64,000 nt of DNA, taken from Balanoglossus misakiensis (lineage: Eukaryota; Hemichordata). Below, piece by piece: positions 40,459-51,200 of the stretch; position 1 is the stretch's first letter, and every line of letters begins with the position of its first letter. The DNA lies in NCBI GenBank assembly GCA_040954595.2, contig CM082587.2, positions 310,001 to 374,000 of the forward strand. Direction: 5' to 3'. The position numbers and the translations under genes are program-made. The notes below the pieces were generated by a model that did no database searches, had not been told where the DNA came from, and saw nothing but the letters and a program-made list of their open reading frames with translations.

Positions 40459-40822
40459 ATTCAGAAATGTCAATTTTTCGACTTCGCGAATTTTCGAAAT
40501 TTGGTGATTTTTTGATAAAAAACATGGGTTTCATGAAAATCATCCAGAAATGTCAATTTTTCGACTTCGCGAAATTTCGAAATTTGGTGATTTTTTGATA
40601 AAAACCATGGGTTATAGCTCATGAAAATCATCCAGAAATGTCAATTTTTCGACTTCGCGAAATTTCAAAATTTGGTCATTTTTTGATAAAAACCATGGGT
40701 TATAGCTCATGAAAATCCTCCAGAAATGTAAATTTTTCGACTTCGCGAAATTCCAAAAAATTTGGTCATTTTTTGATAAAAACCATGGATTATAGCTCAT
40801 GAAAATCATCCAGAAATGTCAA
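40459..40822 (-). repeat. Right type-B monomers, minus orientation
   Basis: About four copies of the 88-bp edge type, reversed relative to those at 8.6-9.3 kb. They carry TTTTTGATAAAAACCATGG, GACTTCGCGAAATT and CCAGAAATGTC. Several have GGTGATTTTTTGAT, matching the left edge copy near 9.1 kb that reads ATCAAAAAATCACC. One copy has lost the TATAGCTC box near 40.53 kb. Confidence 0.9.
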
Positions 40823-40926
40823 ATCATCCAAAATGACCAAATTTTGAAATTTCGCGAAGTCAAAAAATTGACATTTTGGATGATTTTCATGAGCTATAAT
40901 CCATGGTTTTTATCAAAAAATGACCA
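40763..40926. repeat. Second inverted junction with a 60-base hairpin arm
   Basis: The segment 40763-40822 is nearly the exact reverse complement of 40868-40926, with a 45-base spacer between. Both arms carry the same private change in the conserved box (CCATGGATTATAG and its complement CTATAATCCATGG; the usual form is CCATGGGTTATAG). Both also have a TTGGAA variant just outside. The arms therefore arose by fold-back copying of one monomer rather than by joining two unrelated ones. Confidence 0.85.
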
Positions 40927-41885
40927 AATTTTTGGAAATTTCGACGAAAGTCGAAAAATTTCATTTCTGGAGGATATTTAACCCATGATTTTTTCCAAAA
41001 AATGACAAATTTTGAAAATTCGCGAGTCGAAAATTGTCATTTATAACCCATGGTTTTTATCAAAAAATGACCAAATTTGAAATTTCGCGAAGTCGAAAAA
41101 TTGTCATTTTGGATGATTTTCATGACATCCCAAATTTTTTCAAAAATCACAAATTTCGAAAATTCGCGAAGTCGAAAAATTGACATTTTGAATGATTTTC
41201 ATCAGCTATAACCCATGGTTTTTTTCAAAAATGACCAAATTTTTGAAAATTCGCAAAATCGAAAAATTGTCATTTTGATGATTTTCATGTGTTATAACCC
41301 ATGGTTTTTTCAAAAATCGACGAAATTTTAATAAAATTCGCAAAGTCGAAAAATTGTCATTTTTGACGATTTTCCTGAGCTATAACCCATGGTTTTTTCA
41401 AAAAATGACCAAATTTTCAAAATTCGCAAACTCGAAAAATCCTCGATTTTTGATGATTTTCATGAGCTATAACCCATGATTTTTTTTCAAAAATCGACGA
41501 AATTTTGAAAATTCGCAAAGTCGAAAATTGTCATTTTTGGATGATTTTCATGTGCTATAACTCAAGATTTTTTTCAAAAATCGACGAAATTTTTAAAATT
41601 CGCAAAGTCGAAAAATTGTCATTTTGGGATGATTTTCATGAGCTATAACCCACGATTTTTTTTCAAAAATCGACGAAATTTTGAAAATTCGCAAAGTCGA
41701 AAATTGTCATTTTTGGATCTATAACCCATGATTTTTTTCAAAAATCGACGAAATTTTGAAAATTCGCAAAGTCGAAAAATTGTCATTTTTAGATGATTTT
41801 CATGTGCTATAACCCAAGATTTTTTTCAAAAATGAACGAAATTTTGAAAATAGGCAAAGTCGAAAAATTGTCATTTTGGGATGAT
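40823..41885 (+). repeat. Right edge: degenerate satellite monomers, plus orientation
   Basis: About eleven or twelve damaged copies with many deletions and substitutions. From about 41.28 kb most have the ATCGACGAAATTTT segment with GCAAAGTCGAAAA and TTGTCATTTT, a form also seen in the outermost left copy (8.62 kb). The repeat becomes unrecognisable after about 41885, where unique sequence downstream of EHMT begins. High divergence at the ends is typical of tandem arrays kept uniform by exchange in their interior. Confidence 0.9.
41356..41452 (+). repeat. Single intact core-type monomer inside the degenerate edge
   Basis: One copy with all core features (GACGATTTTCCTGAGC, CCATGGTTTTTTCAAAA, GCAAACTCGAAAAATCC, CTCGATTTTTGA) sits between degenerate edge-type units. 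It is in plus orientation, like the left arm, while the nearest core arm is in minus orientation. Gene conversion or reinsertion from the core is the simplest reading. Confidence 0.8.
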
Positions 41886-43610
41886 GGGAAAATTTTATTG
41901 TTTTTTTAAAAAAACATTTAAATTCACAAAGTCTAAAAGAAATACATGACTGTTTAGAAATCTGTTAGCTAATGCACATTTTTAAATATGGAGGAATGAT
42001 TGGTTAAGATTTCTAACTGATGATGAAAATTGTCTTTCACACTTAATACAGTGTACTTCTGTCTTTATTTAACATCTTGTGCAAATTTGAAGTCATCTTC
42101 CTAAACTGTTACATTCAATGGTACACCGAATGCATGATTGGAGAGCATGTCTCATGCATGAAAACAAAGCACTTCTTGTAGTCATCAAGCACAAAATGAA
42201 TACATAATATCTGTTTTACACTCCTCTTCTGAAGAATCTGCAAGTGTGGACAATCGTGAAAATAATTAAAAACAATGACAACATTTCACAATTCAAACTG
42301 TAACAACTTGGGACCTTAATAACATTGACATGGTGAGTCATGTATTGAAACATTAATTTCTATAAAGGTAGCATAAATGCCAGTACATTAATATCAGATA
42401 ACAGCAGAAAAATTCACAGAGTCATTATATCACAAATGTTAAGACAACTAACAAAATCTAACACTAAATACACAGTTAAAACATTTGTTTAATGGGACAG
42501 TAACTGTACTTTCAATGCACACTTCTTCTGTGTGTCCATGTATGTTGACCTGCTTAGCATTTTGCCGACCATCACAGTCTGTATTAATGTAACCATCAAA
42601 GGGGTTATGGCTTTAAGAACCATTAAAATGTACAGCTGCTGTCCAATTTGCTGTTCAAACGTGATTCTAGACATAACTCTTTGCTTGTCTCAAAATCCAG
42701 AACTCTGAACGTGACACAGAATACTTAAAATGCAAAGAAAATGCACGTTAAAATTCTCAAAAATGATGTGATACATATAAATCATATCAATTGCCAAAAA
42801 AAAAATCTGAAAACTACAAAAAAGTCTGTCTATACATTTTCCTGAACAGATACAACCACACAAATTCATGAAAGTAAAAGACAAGACCACCACAATATAA
42901 TTCTTACTAGTTAAATAAATATCATTTTCAAAGAAAGAGAAGTTATAACCATTCTAACTTAAAATGAAATGAAATATTTTTGACTATTTTACAAAACTTT
43001 GTGTGCAAATTACCATAAGAAGCAATTAAAAACATTGGCACAAAATGTTACAAATACTGCCATAAAGTGTTAGCAAACCCTACATTTCCTACAAAACTTA
43101 AACAATGACAAGTATTTCAGTTTTCGGTTTGCTTATTATTAGAGAGATTTAGTGTTACCTTCATTAAGATTGAACTGCAGGTTCTGGAGAAATCATCCAA
43201 ACAAAGAATAAAAGTCAAGAACCTTTTTAAAGTTATGAAATCTTGGAATGATAGTATATTTTGAATTTCCATGGTAACATTGGGCATATGTATATACGCC
43301 ACCATTTAATAGTTCACATACACAACACCACTTGAATGCTGATCATGTATGAAAGAGGAGCTAAGGATAGGCCAAGGCTAAATTAGATTAACAGAATACC
43401 TGAAGAGACCAAGTTCACTGCCATCATTTCATTTGCAAGTGGGCACTATATCCATACTTCAAGTAATTCAATTTATCAAACAAACTCAGACATTGATCAA
43501 CTATCCATTGAAATTACAGAAATTATGCCTTTCCTGTAGTTCAGTTTGTTACTGCCACCATCTTTCAAATCAGAATATTTTCTGTTCTTCCTTTCTTGAA
43601 GTCAATGTTG
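41886..43610 (-). other. EHMT 3' untranslated region and short spacer
   Basis: Unique AT-rich sequence between the satellite and the EHMT stop codon. No coding signal is seen. A minus-strand AATAAA (plus-strand TTTATT) at 42064-42069 is the farthest plausible polyadenylation signal, so the EHMT 3' untranslated region may be up to 1.5 kb and end within about 200 bp of the satellite. Confidence 0.5.
42064..42069 (-). terminator. Candidate EHMT polyadenylation signal
   Basis: AATAAA on the minus strand, downstream of the EHMT stop at 43611. Closer AATAAA-like sites exist, so use of this one is inferred. Confidence 0.35.
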
Positions 43611-45222
43611 TCAACTGTAACCTCCATGACTGGAATACTTACAGGCTGGTGAACCACACTGACAGGAGAAGTATTTGCTTTTGACACTCCAGAATTTATC
43701 ACCATAATCAAATCTGTAAGGAATACACAAAAAATTAGGATTGGAGATGAATCTATGAAATAGAAAAGAGGATAGCAGACATCATACCACTTGAAAAGTA
43801 GTAAAGCAAACCAGAATTTGTTCACCAGGGCATAACATGTCATGTACATTCAAGATACATTTATGCTTTCATTCCATTAATGTGTCAAAATCCCATAGCT
43901 GAAAAACACAGATTAAATGAAACTCGAAATAAAATAATTCATTTACCCAAGTTGTTCATTGGCTAGGACATCTCTTGCAGTGAAGAATGCTATCCTTGGA
44001 AAGCGTAAATCTTGATGATCAACAAAGAAGCGGACAGGAACAAGATTTGGTTCACACAGGTGGTTGATGAAACGGCTAACGTTACCATAGTGACGTGCAT
44101 CAAGACAGAAGATATCTCCCTCCTAAAATCACAAAATATTAAACAATAATCTCAAGGTCAAAAGGAGCTTGTTAAATTTCTTATACAAAAGTAGGTAGTG
44201 ACATCCAGAGTGAGGTATGTGTTGGAGTAGGAATGCACAGCAGAGGGTGTTCCTTTTGAGTGAAAGTAGCTGGTTGACATATGCAAAGTAGCTGGTTGTT
44301 TTTACCGGACTACTGTTTCTTATCTACACCCAACAATGTCCAGCTCAGCACATTTCCACCATCTAAACTCAGCCTTCATTGTTGATCTGTTTCCCACAAT
44401 GCAACTTACCCTGTTCTCCAAGTCGAATAAATAAGAGTCATCAGGTCGACGATCAGCCTCTTCATCTGAGATTATTTCTCCTACATATCTGGAGGAAGAA
44501 AAAATGCCTTATCTTAGAAATCATCAAATGGGCCACTTTCACATACATGTATATGTGTCTCGTAAGCAGAACTGCACAGTATGACGGTCAAAAATATCTC
44601 CATACAAATGGGAAATGTACCATACAAAATTTCAAGCTGAACTTACTCGCAAACAAACGTCCCCTGAGGAATATCCTTGATAGAGCGTACACCCCAACCC
44701 ATTCTTTCGGATTTGTACAGCTGCAAGTGGCACCGACCTCCATTCTGAGTCACACGATTACGGCATGTATTCCAACACTTGCAGGTTCGATTACATTCAA
44801 ACAGAAGTGGTGGTTCCAAGGTGTTGAACTCATCAATTAGTCTCCCATCCTTGAGAGAAAAAAGTTCACAATTTCATCATCATTTTCATAATAAGAAAGG
44901 ACACAGAGGCGTTAACCCTTGGGATCATCATCATTTCATCAAAACCATCTGGTACATATATGTCCATATTTACACTTAAAATATATATATTGCTCTTACC
45001 TTGTCATACCAGCACTGCACGCTACTAATTGCACAGATACATGCTGTAGTGAGACAGTCATCTTCACAACCACAACCCTGTACGTGCTGAATGTTCATAT
45101 CCATGTTCAAAGCTTCTGTCTCACAGCATTGTGTTATGAACAGAAAGTCGTCTGGAGGTCCTGTGTCATCTACACCATTTACAACAGGAATTGGATAGTT
45201 TTCTCGTCCACGGGATATGTCT
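43611..45222 (-). other. EHMT: EHMT pre-SET, SET and post-SET exons
   Basis: Five exons encode the catalytic end. The pre-SET Cys cluster runs through CGCEDDC, ACIC, QCWYDK and [13 protein letters not shown] and would bind the triangular zinc cluster. The SET core has [30 protein letters not shown], then [10 protein letters not shown] (the NHxC S-adenosylmethionine-binding motif) and [10 protein letters not shown] with the catalytic Tyr. The post-SET is CQCGSPACK, completing the last zinc site. The protein stops seven residues later, without the 30-60 residue tail of human EHMT1/2. All residues expected of an active enzyme are present. Confidence 0.95.
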
Positions 45223-48200
45223 CTGTCAGGGACAACAATCACAAACATGAACACAATGTTCCAGGGTTTTCCTGTGTGTGGTGGGACCACCTTTATCGTA
45301 GAGGTTTATTCATATTATGTATGTTTACAACAAAGTATTGGTATTTATGAAACAACAAACAAATTGTACAGAGCTGTAATTCATTGAGAACATTGAACCT
45401 ATTGATGGCAGATTATGGTAAGTTGAAACTAGAGCCTTGATTGACTTACCTGTGAATAATCTTTTCAGTTCGTTTTTTCCGATTTGTGGAAGTGTCTCTG
45501 ATTTTCATATTGAACTCTAATGCCAAGCGTACTCCAGAGACTGAGTCTAGCTGTGCACAGTCTAATGGGGTCTCCCCTTCATTGTTTTTCACACAAACAT
45601 TGGCATCTCTTGACAGTAAGAGTCTATGAAATTGATAAAAAGTTTATATTACTTCATATTCATTTTGAATTAGGAATTGGATATAAAAGACATAATTACT
45701 CTCTTCTGCTGAAAGATTGTCCTTTACAAAGAAAGATGCACAGCTATGAGGATTATCAATATATATACTTACTGAACACAGTTGTAATGATCCTCTCTGG
45801 CAGCTATGTGCCTGTAATAGAAATGTACAGATGTTTATGATTTATTAACATTGCCTCATTAAAAATAATGTCAGCCCATTTTCCATTTATTCTAATCTGA
45901 TAACAACTGCTAAGGATTATTTACGGAAGGAAATGTCCTCTCCAGAAATATAGAATAAGTACAATTACACTATCAATCAACCGAGGATTGGAAACCCGAA
46001 CAATTCCAACAGTCAACATTTGGATAATCGACATTTATCTATACTTTTCAAATTTTGTCTTTTTTTCACAGGTATTATACTATTACTGTGTCATAGATGT
46101 TTTTGATGACTTACAGTGGAGTATCTCCATGTATGTTTATGCAATGAAGGTTAGACTTGGCATTCAAAAATGTCTCTGCTATATCAACACAGCCACTGTA
46201 TACAGCCCAATGCAAGCTGATGTTTTCTTCCTGTAGGTATATGAGAAGAGTGTGTTATGCATGATACAGTGACAATGTGTCTGCATTCACACAATTGACC
46301 ATTCAGCTGTTAGCCATTTATTTTTTTTGACTAAATTCTTTGTGTTTCCCAAAGGATGCAGAAGATGGTGCTTATCTGTACTCACATTATCCCTGATGTT
46401 GGGATCTGCACCATGGTCGAGTAAAAAGTGAACCACTTCAGTTTTCTTGTGCTCTGCTGCCCAGATCAACGGAGTCCAACCACCTTCATCCTGCAATAGT
46501 ACGACTGCTTGCATCATTTATGATGTTCACAATATGCAGTTATTGTGCATCATACCTATGTTACTGGTATGTCCCAATGTTTCGATCTTTTAACATTCAT
46601 GTGTTATGTCCATTGGAAAAGTTTTACAGGTGAAGAAATTGGGGGGGGGGGGGGGGGGGGGAGGGGGTTTAAATCAAACCATGACCAGACTAAAGGTGAT
46701 GGCCAGCCATACCTGAATGTTGACATCAATTCTGTGTGTTGCCAGAAGCAGCTTAATAACTTCAAGATGTCCAAGTTTTGCTGCCAAGTGAAGACAGCTC
46801 ATCCCTTCATCGTCCTGAAATTATAAAGAAAAGATGAAAATATGAGAAATGTTAAATTCTAGGTTGAAGTGGACCGTTTCCAAGACGATAGAACTATCCT
46901 ATAATATAATCTTCAACTTTGCAAGTTTAGAGAGGTAAATTTTTGAAGAAGCTTAAATCAAATGGCCTCTTGTATGTTTTAAAGAAATCCAAATATGAAT
47001 CCTACCTGAGCTGACATGTTAGCACCAGCTTTGATGATATACTTAACGCATTCAACGTGATTATTGTGAACAGAATCCATCTGAAATTGAATCAAATCAA
47101 TTGTCCAGAATTTGAACTAAATTTGCAAAGAAAACCATCCAGCATATATGCATAACTCATTTCTATTTGCATACTTAAAACTCCTTGACTCCTATGTTGC
47201 ATGTGTTGAGAGTGTAACCATGGCTATTTGGGTCTTGTGAGTCAGAGAGTGAGAATTTTTCTTGACAGAGGTGTACACTGTTCTATATGATGGAACTGGG
47301 AAAATTTTTGTTCCAATGAAAATCACGCTCCTTAACTCACTTACCAATGGTGTTCTGCCACTCTCATTTACAGCATCAATGTTTCCTCCGGCTTGCAAGA
47401 GAACAGACATAATCTCAACATAGCCAGCCGCCGCTGCACCGTGCATGGCAGTGTTACTCTGCGAATTGGCAAACTTGCAGTTGGGGTCATAACCATCAGC
47501 TGAAAAAAGGAAAACGTCACAAATAATTCAATCTTTCTTGATACCACCAAGGTATTAAATGAGATTCAATTAACAATTAACACAGTTGGAAAAAAGTAAA
47601 GCTAATCTCAGATAGACACAAACACTTTCTTACCAAGCATAAAAAGAACTTTTTCAAGATCACCTTCTTTAGACGAAAGATATAAATTCTTGGGTGTAAA
47701 CTTCAGTTTTCTAGGTCTAGCAATAGAAAGCAAGTCACTGTTAATACAAGTACTACATTGGCAAAAATTGTGAGTGTGTGATTATCTTCTGCTAAAGTAA
47801 AGCTGACTGTCAGGTAAAAAAAAAAAGATTAAAAATAATGTCAGTATAATACATGTACTTATACTTACTTATCGTTCTCAAGAACTTTCAAAGCCTGTTC
47901 CAAAATCTCTCTTGAGGTATCACTTGATAAAGGCTCTGAGGGGAAAAATTAAGTTTTTGTGATCATAATACAATAAATAATACATTTAGAAACCCAAGCT
48001 TTTTTGAACAGCTTTGTCAGCTATGGCATTCATATCATACAGTAAATAACGTGTGTCCACTTCACAGATGAGGAGACGATATGTTAAAATATAACTCGAA
48101 TTTTTGGCTCTACCAATGAAGAGAGAAAGACAAGAGATTAACATACCAGTGGAAATGACTCTTCCAGTCGGTAATGTTGAACTTTTTGGTGGCACAGTTT

Positions 48201-51200
48201 CTACAAGAGGTGGTGACTTTGGAACGTTTGGTGACACAGACATTCGAGCTTTGTTCCTGCAAATAAATCAATCCACATTTCACTCACTTTAATAAGATTG
48301 CACGCAAGACCATGATTGAGTAAATTTATAAGTCTTAAAGACTTAAATGACAATTAAACGTGGCGTACGTGGAAAAAGGGGCATCTGATACGATTATTCA
48401 AAGACTTAAACATGCCCTTTAAACCAAATATGGGCATATGTAAATTAGAGGTGACTGTATACCTTTAATGGTGGAATTCAATGGCACAGATAAGCAAAGA
48501 CAATCAATTAATAAGCTTGGTGATTTTTCATGAAAAATAAAACATCAAAGCTGTAGACAGAAATAACAAGTTAATACTCTATGTAATTGGACACGTTGAC
48601 ATTACCTAGTATCCACGTCATCATTCCTAGTGGGTGTGACAACTGATGTCCAGGTGGGGCAACTACGTCTGGTGTTGTGTCTACTAATTCTACTACTACG
48701 GGCAGGAGGAGTTAAGCAGGGATTTTAACATTAAAGAAGGGCAGTGCCATCCGCAACCACACACAACAAGACAGACAACATTTAGCAATCTCAAAATTAA
48801 CTCAATTCAAAAACCAAAACAAACACCCATTACATATACTAGTACATGCATTTAACAAAGCAGATCTCAAAATACAAATCCATATCATATTGCACCATCT
48901 GCAGGAAGAAATGATGCAACCAAATATGAACATTTTAAGAGACTGATGTATGATTCTAGATGGTTAGACTTTTAGCTTTAAATTAACCATTACCAAAAAA
49001 ACTTAAAAATGTTAGTGATACGAAAACAAACTCTGTGTCCACACAGGGTTAGGGGAAAAGTGCTGGAGCAGTATATTGGTAGAAATTTATGTGGAAATAT
49101 GCCATAATACATATGGATATCTAAGATTTATTTTCATTTGATTTCTGTCATGGTCATTTGATGAATATGTATAAATACAGGCCAATGTTCGATTTATTGC
49201 AATTTTTCTGCTATGTTAAACAAGTTTTCATTACAAAGCTGGTGTCATCCCATAATCATAATTATTAGAAAGTAAACGAGAATAATCTATTCTACATAAT
49301 AATAACAGAAAAAGAAAAAATTAACGTCAAAATTATCTAAAAAATAAAAGTCTATCCTATATAACAATTTAAGTTCATTGTAGTCAGGCATATCTTTACA
49401 TGGAGTAATAACCATGAACAGCTCAAGGTCAAAATGATACTAAAATAAACATTCAGAATAAAAGTGACAAAATACACTAATTTACCTGGTTTCTGTCCCT
49501 TTTCTATTGTTCTTTTGTTTGATTTTTGTAAACATAACACTAGCATTTTTGCTCATTGTTTTAGCATTTCCCTGGCTACTCCTGGACCTTGTTGTCATTC
49601 TTGCACTCTGCCATTGCCACTTTGCCAATTCTACGGGCACTCCACTCTTCCTTGCTGTATGTCTTCCAAGATGCAATCGAGCCAAGGAGTCAGCATCTTG
49701 CTCCATCGGTCTTTCCGCAAAAGTATTAGCAGCCATAATTTGGCTGATGAGAGACATCCGATTGTCTGTCTGATTTTCTGTTTTCTCACTCTTGATTTCT
49801 GCATCTCCTTCATCGTCGAAGGGATTCAAATTATATCTTATCAGCTCAGGTGGGCTTTCTGATTGCAAAACTCTACTTTCAGATTCTGCACGATTGCTGC
49901 CTACATCATCTGTCCATTCTGAAAAATGTCTCAAGTCTATGAATGTAGAGGACTGGGTTTCAACGTAGTCAGGAAGACTGTCTCTTTCTACAGGAGCCTG
50001 GAAACAGTGCTGGCTCTCTCCTTCAGAATTCCTCTCTACCTCTAAGAAGCCACCTCCATAGTCTTCAGTGACTCTGTAAGTGATATCTAACTGAGGCTCT
50101 TGATGTATCTGATTTTCTACAAACCCACGAGAAGGCTCTTCATGATGTTGGGGCAGATACCCAGAGACATCTGTGGAATGCAAACTTTGGCTGACAAGTT
50201 CTGGTGGCCTGTGAAATTTGGATGCTGCACATAAATACATGTATCCATACCTATACATCAGCTGATAGTCTTGCGCTACAGACTGACTAATCCCCTTTCA
50301 CATTTCCCTTCACGGAAATAATGTTGATTATTTATTGCTATCTACTCACATATGGTTCATCAACCATATCATATTTCATGAATGGTGCATTTTATTGATG
50401 ACAGACATGTAGGTGAGATGCAGGGTTTGTGGGTAGGGAAATTGTCAGTTAAAGAAACAGCGTGGCTGAATGATAGAAAAGCTGTTACTGAAGAGAAATT
50501 TCAAGCACACATATTGAAAGCAGTAAAGGACATTTTCAGACCACAATCAAGCAGATTCAGGTTAGGTTTTCACTAAATACACACAAACTTTTTAAGTCAA
50601 CGTTTGACTCATTTATGACATTTACCTTCTCTTTTGTTGTTTCCTGCCCAGTGCATCGAAACTCAAATCCATCGCTCTGTCCTCCATTCCCACACCAGGT
50701 GATCCCGCTGCTGCTGATGCAATTGCCACGCGTAGTGATCCCGGTGATCCCGGAAGTGAAGGGGTGGGTGCAGATGCCGGAATAACAGAGGTGGCATACA
50801 AGGCTGCATGGTTTGGAATGACTCTCACATCTTGTGCTGAACAGGCGTCTTTACCACAATGTGGACAATACAGCATGCCTTCAATTTCTGTGATGCAGGC
50901 TCTGTGAAAATGGTGGTGTGTATCTTCGCCTGTGCAAACTGTGAAAGTGCCCTGAAACAAAGCATTAATCACATATAACTTTACCTTTACCAAAACGAAA
51001 GAGTGATGTATACAAACATCAAAAGTAAGTGAAAAAGTGTCAGCCACGACCTGTTTATTGAGGGAAAACAATATAAATAAATTACCACAATTGAATTATT
51101 ATTATGTAAATTAGCCAACATTGTATAAGAAATTTGTAAGGAGAATATTACAATAGCTATTTTGCATAAATTTGATATCTGATGACAATGCAACAGAAAG

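Larger units (their letters stand above)
8618..41885. repeat. Tandem satellite array, 87/88-bp monomers, with internal inversion
   Basis: This 33-kb block is built almost entirely from one AT-rich monomer family. The core monomer is 87 bp, measured from successive GAGCTATAACCC positions (9352 to 9439). The edge form is 88 bp (8715, 8803, 8891, 8979). From left to right: degenerate and 88-bp units on the plus strand, core units on the plus strand to 21,963, core units on the minus strand to about 40,458, 88-bp units on the minus strand to about 40,822, then degenerate units on the plus strand to the end. Most core copies differ from their neighbours by zero to two bases. No transposase, reverse transcriptase or terminal repeat is visible. 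The family is not one I recognise. Centromeric or pericentromeric identity is possible but unproven. Confidence 0.97.

Noticed and set aside
21936-40598. Long plus-strand open frames (up to 863 codons) across the right arm
   Set aside because: These are the same satellite in inverted orientation. One frame even runs through the 100-N gap, which shows that openness is an artefact of the monomer length.
8618-41885. CRISPR-like or phage-type repeat array
   Set aside because: There are no spacers between the repeats and no cas genes. The surrounding genes are animal genes with introns. It is a eukaryotic tandem satellite.
8618-41885. Declaring the array a centromere
   Set aside because: Length, AT content and layering are compatible, but there is no recognised CENP-B-like box, and it lies directly beside housekeeping genes. 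Chromatin data would be needed.
44379-45350. Plus-strand frames of 143-153 codons
   Set aside because: They are antisense to EHMT SET and pre-SET exons whose phases and motifs are certain.
49464-49862. Plus-strand 132-codon hydrophobic frame resembling a membrane protein
   Set aside because: It is antisense to the disordered EHMT exon 50208-49486, and its hydrophobicity reflects complement codons of a polar sequence.
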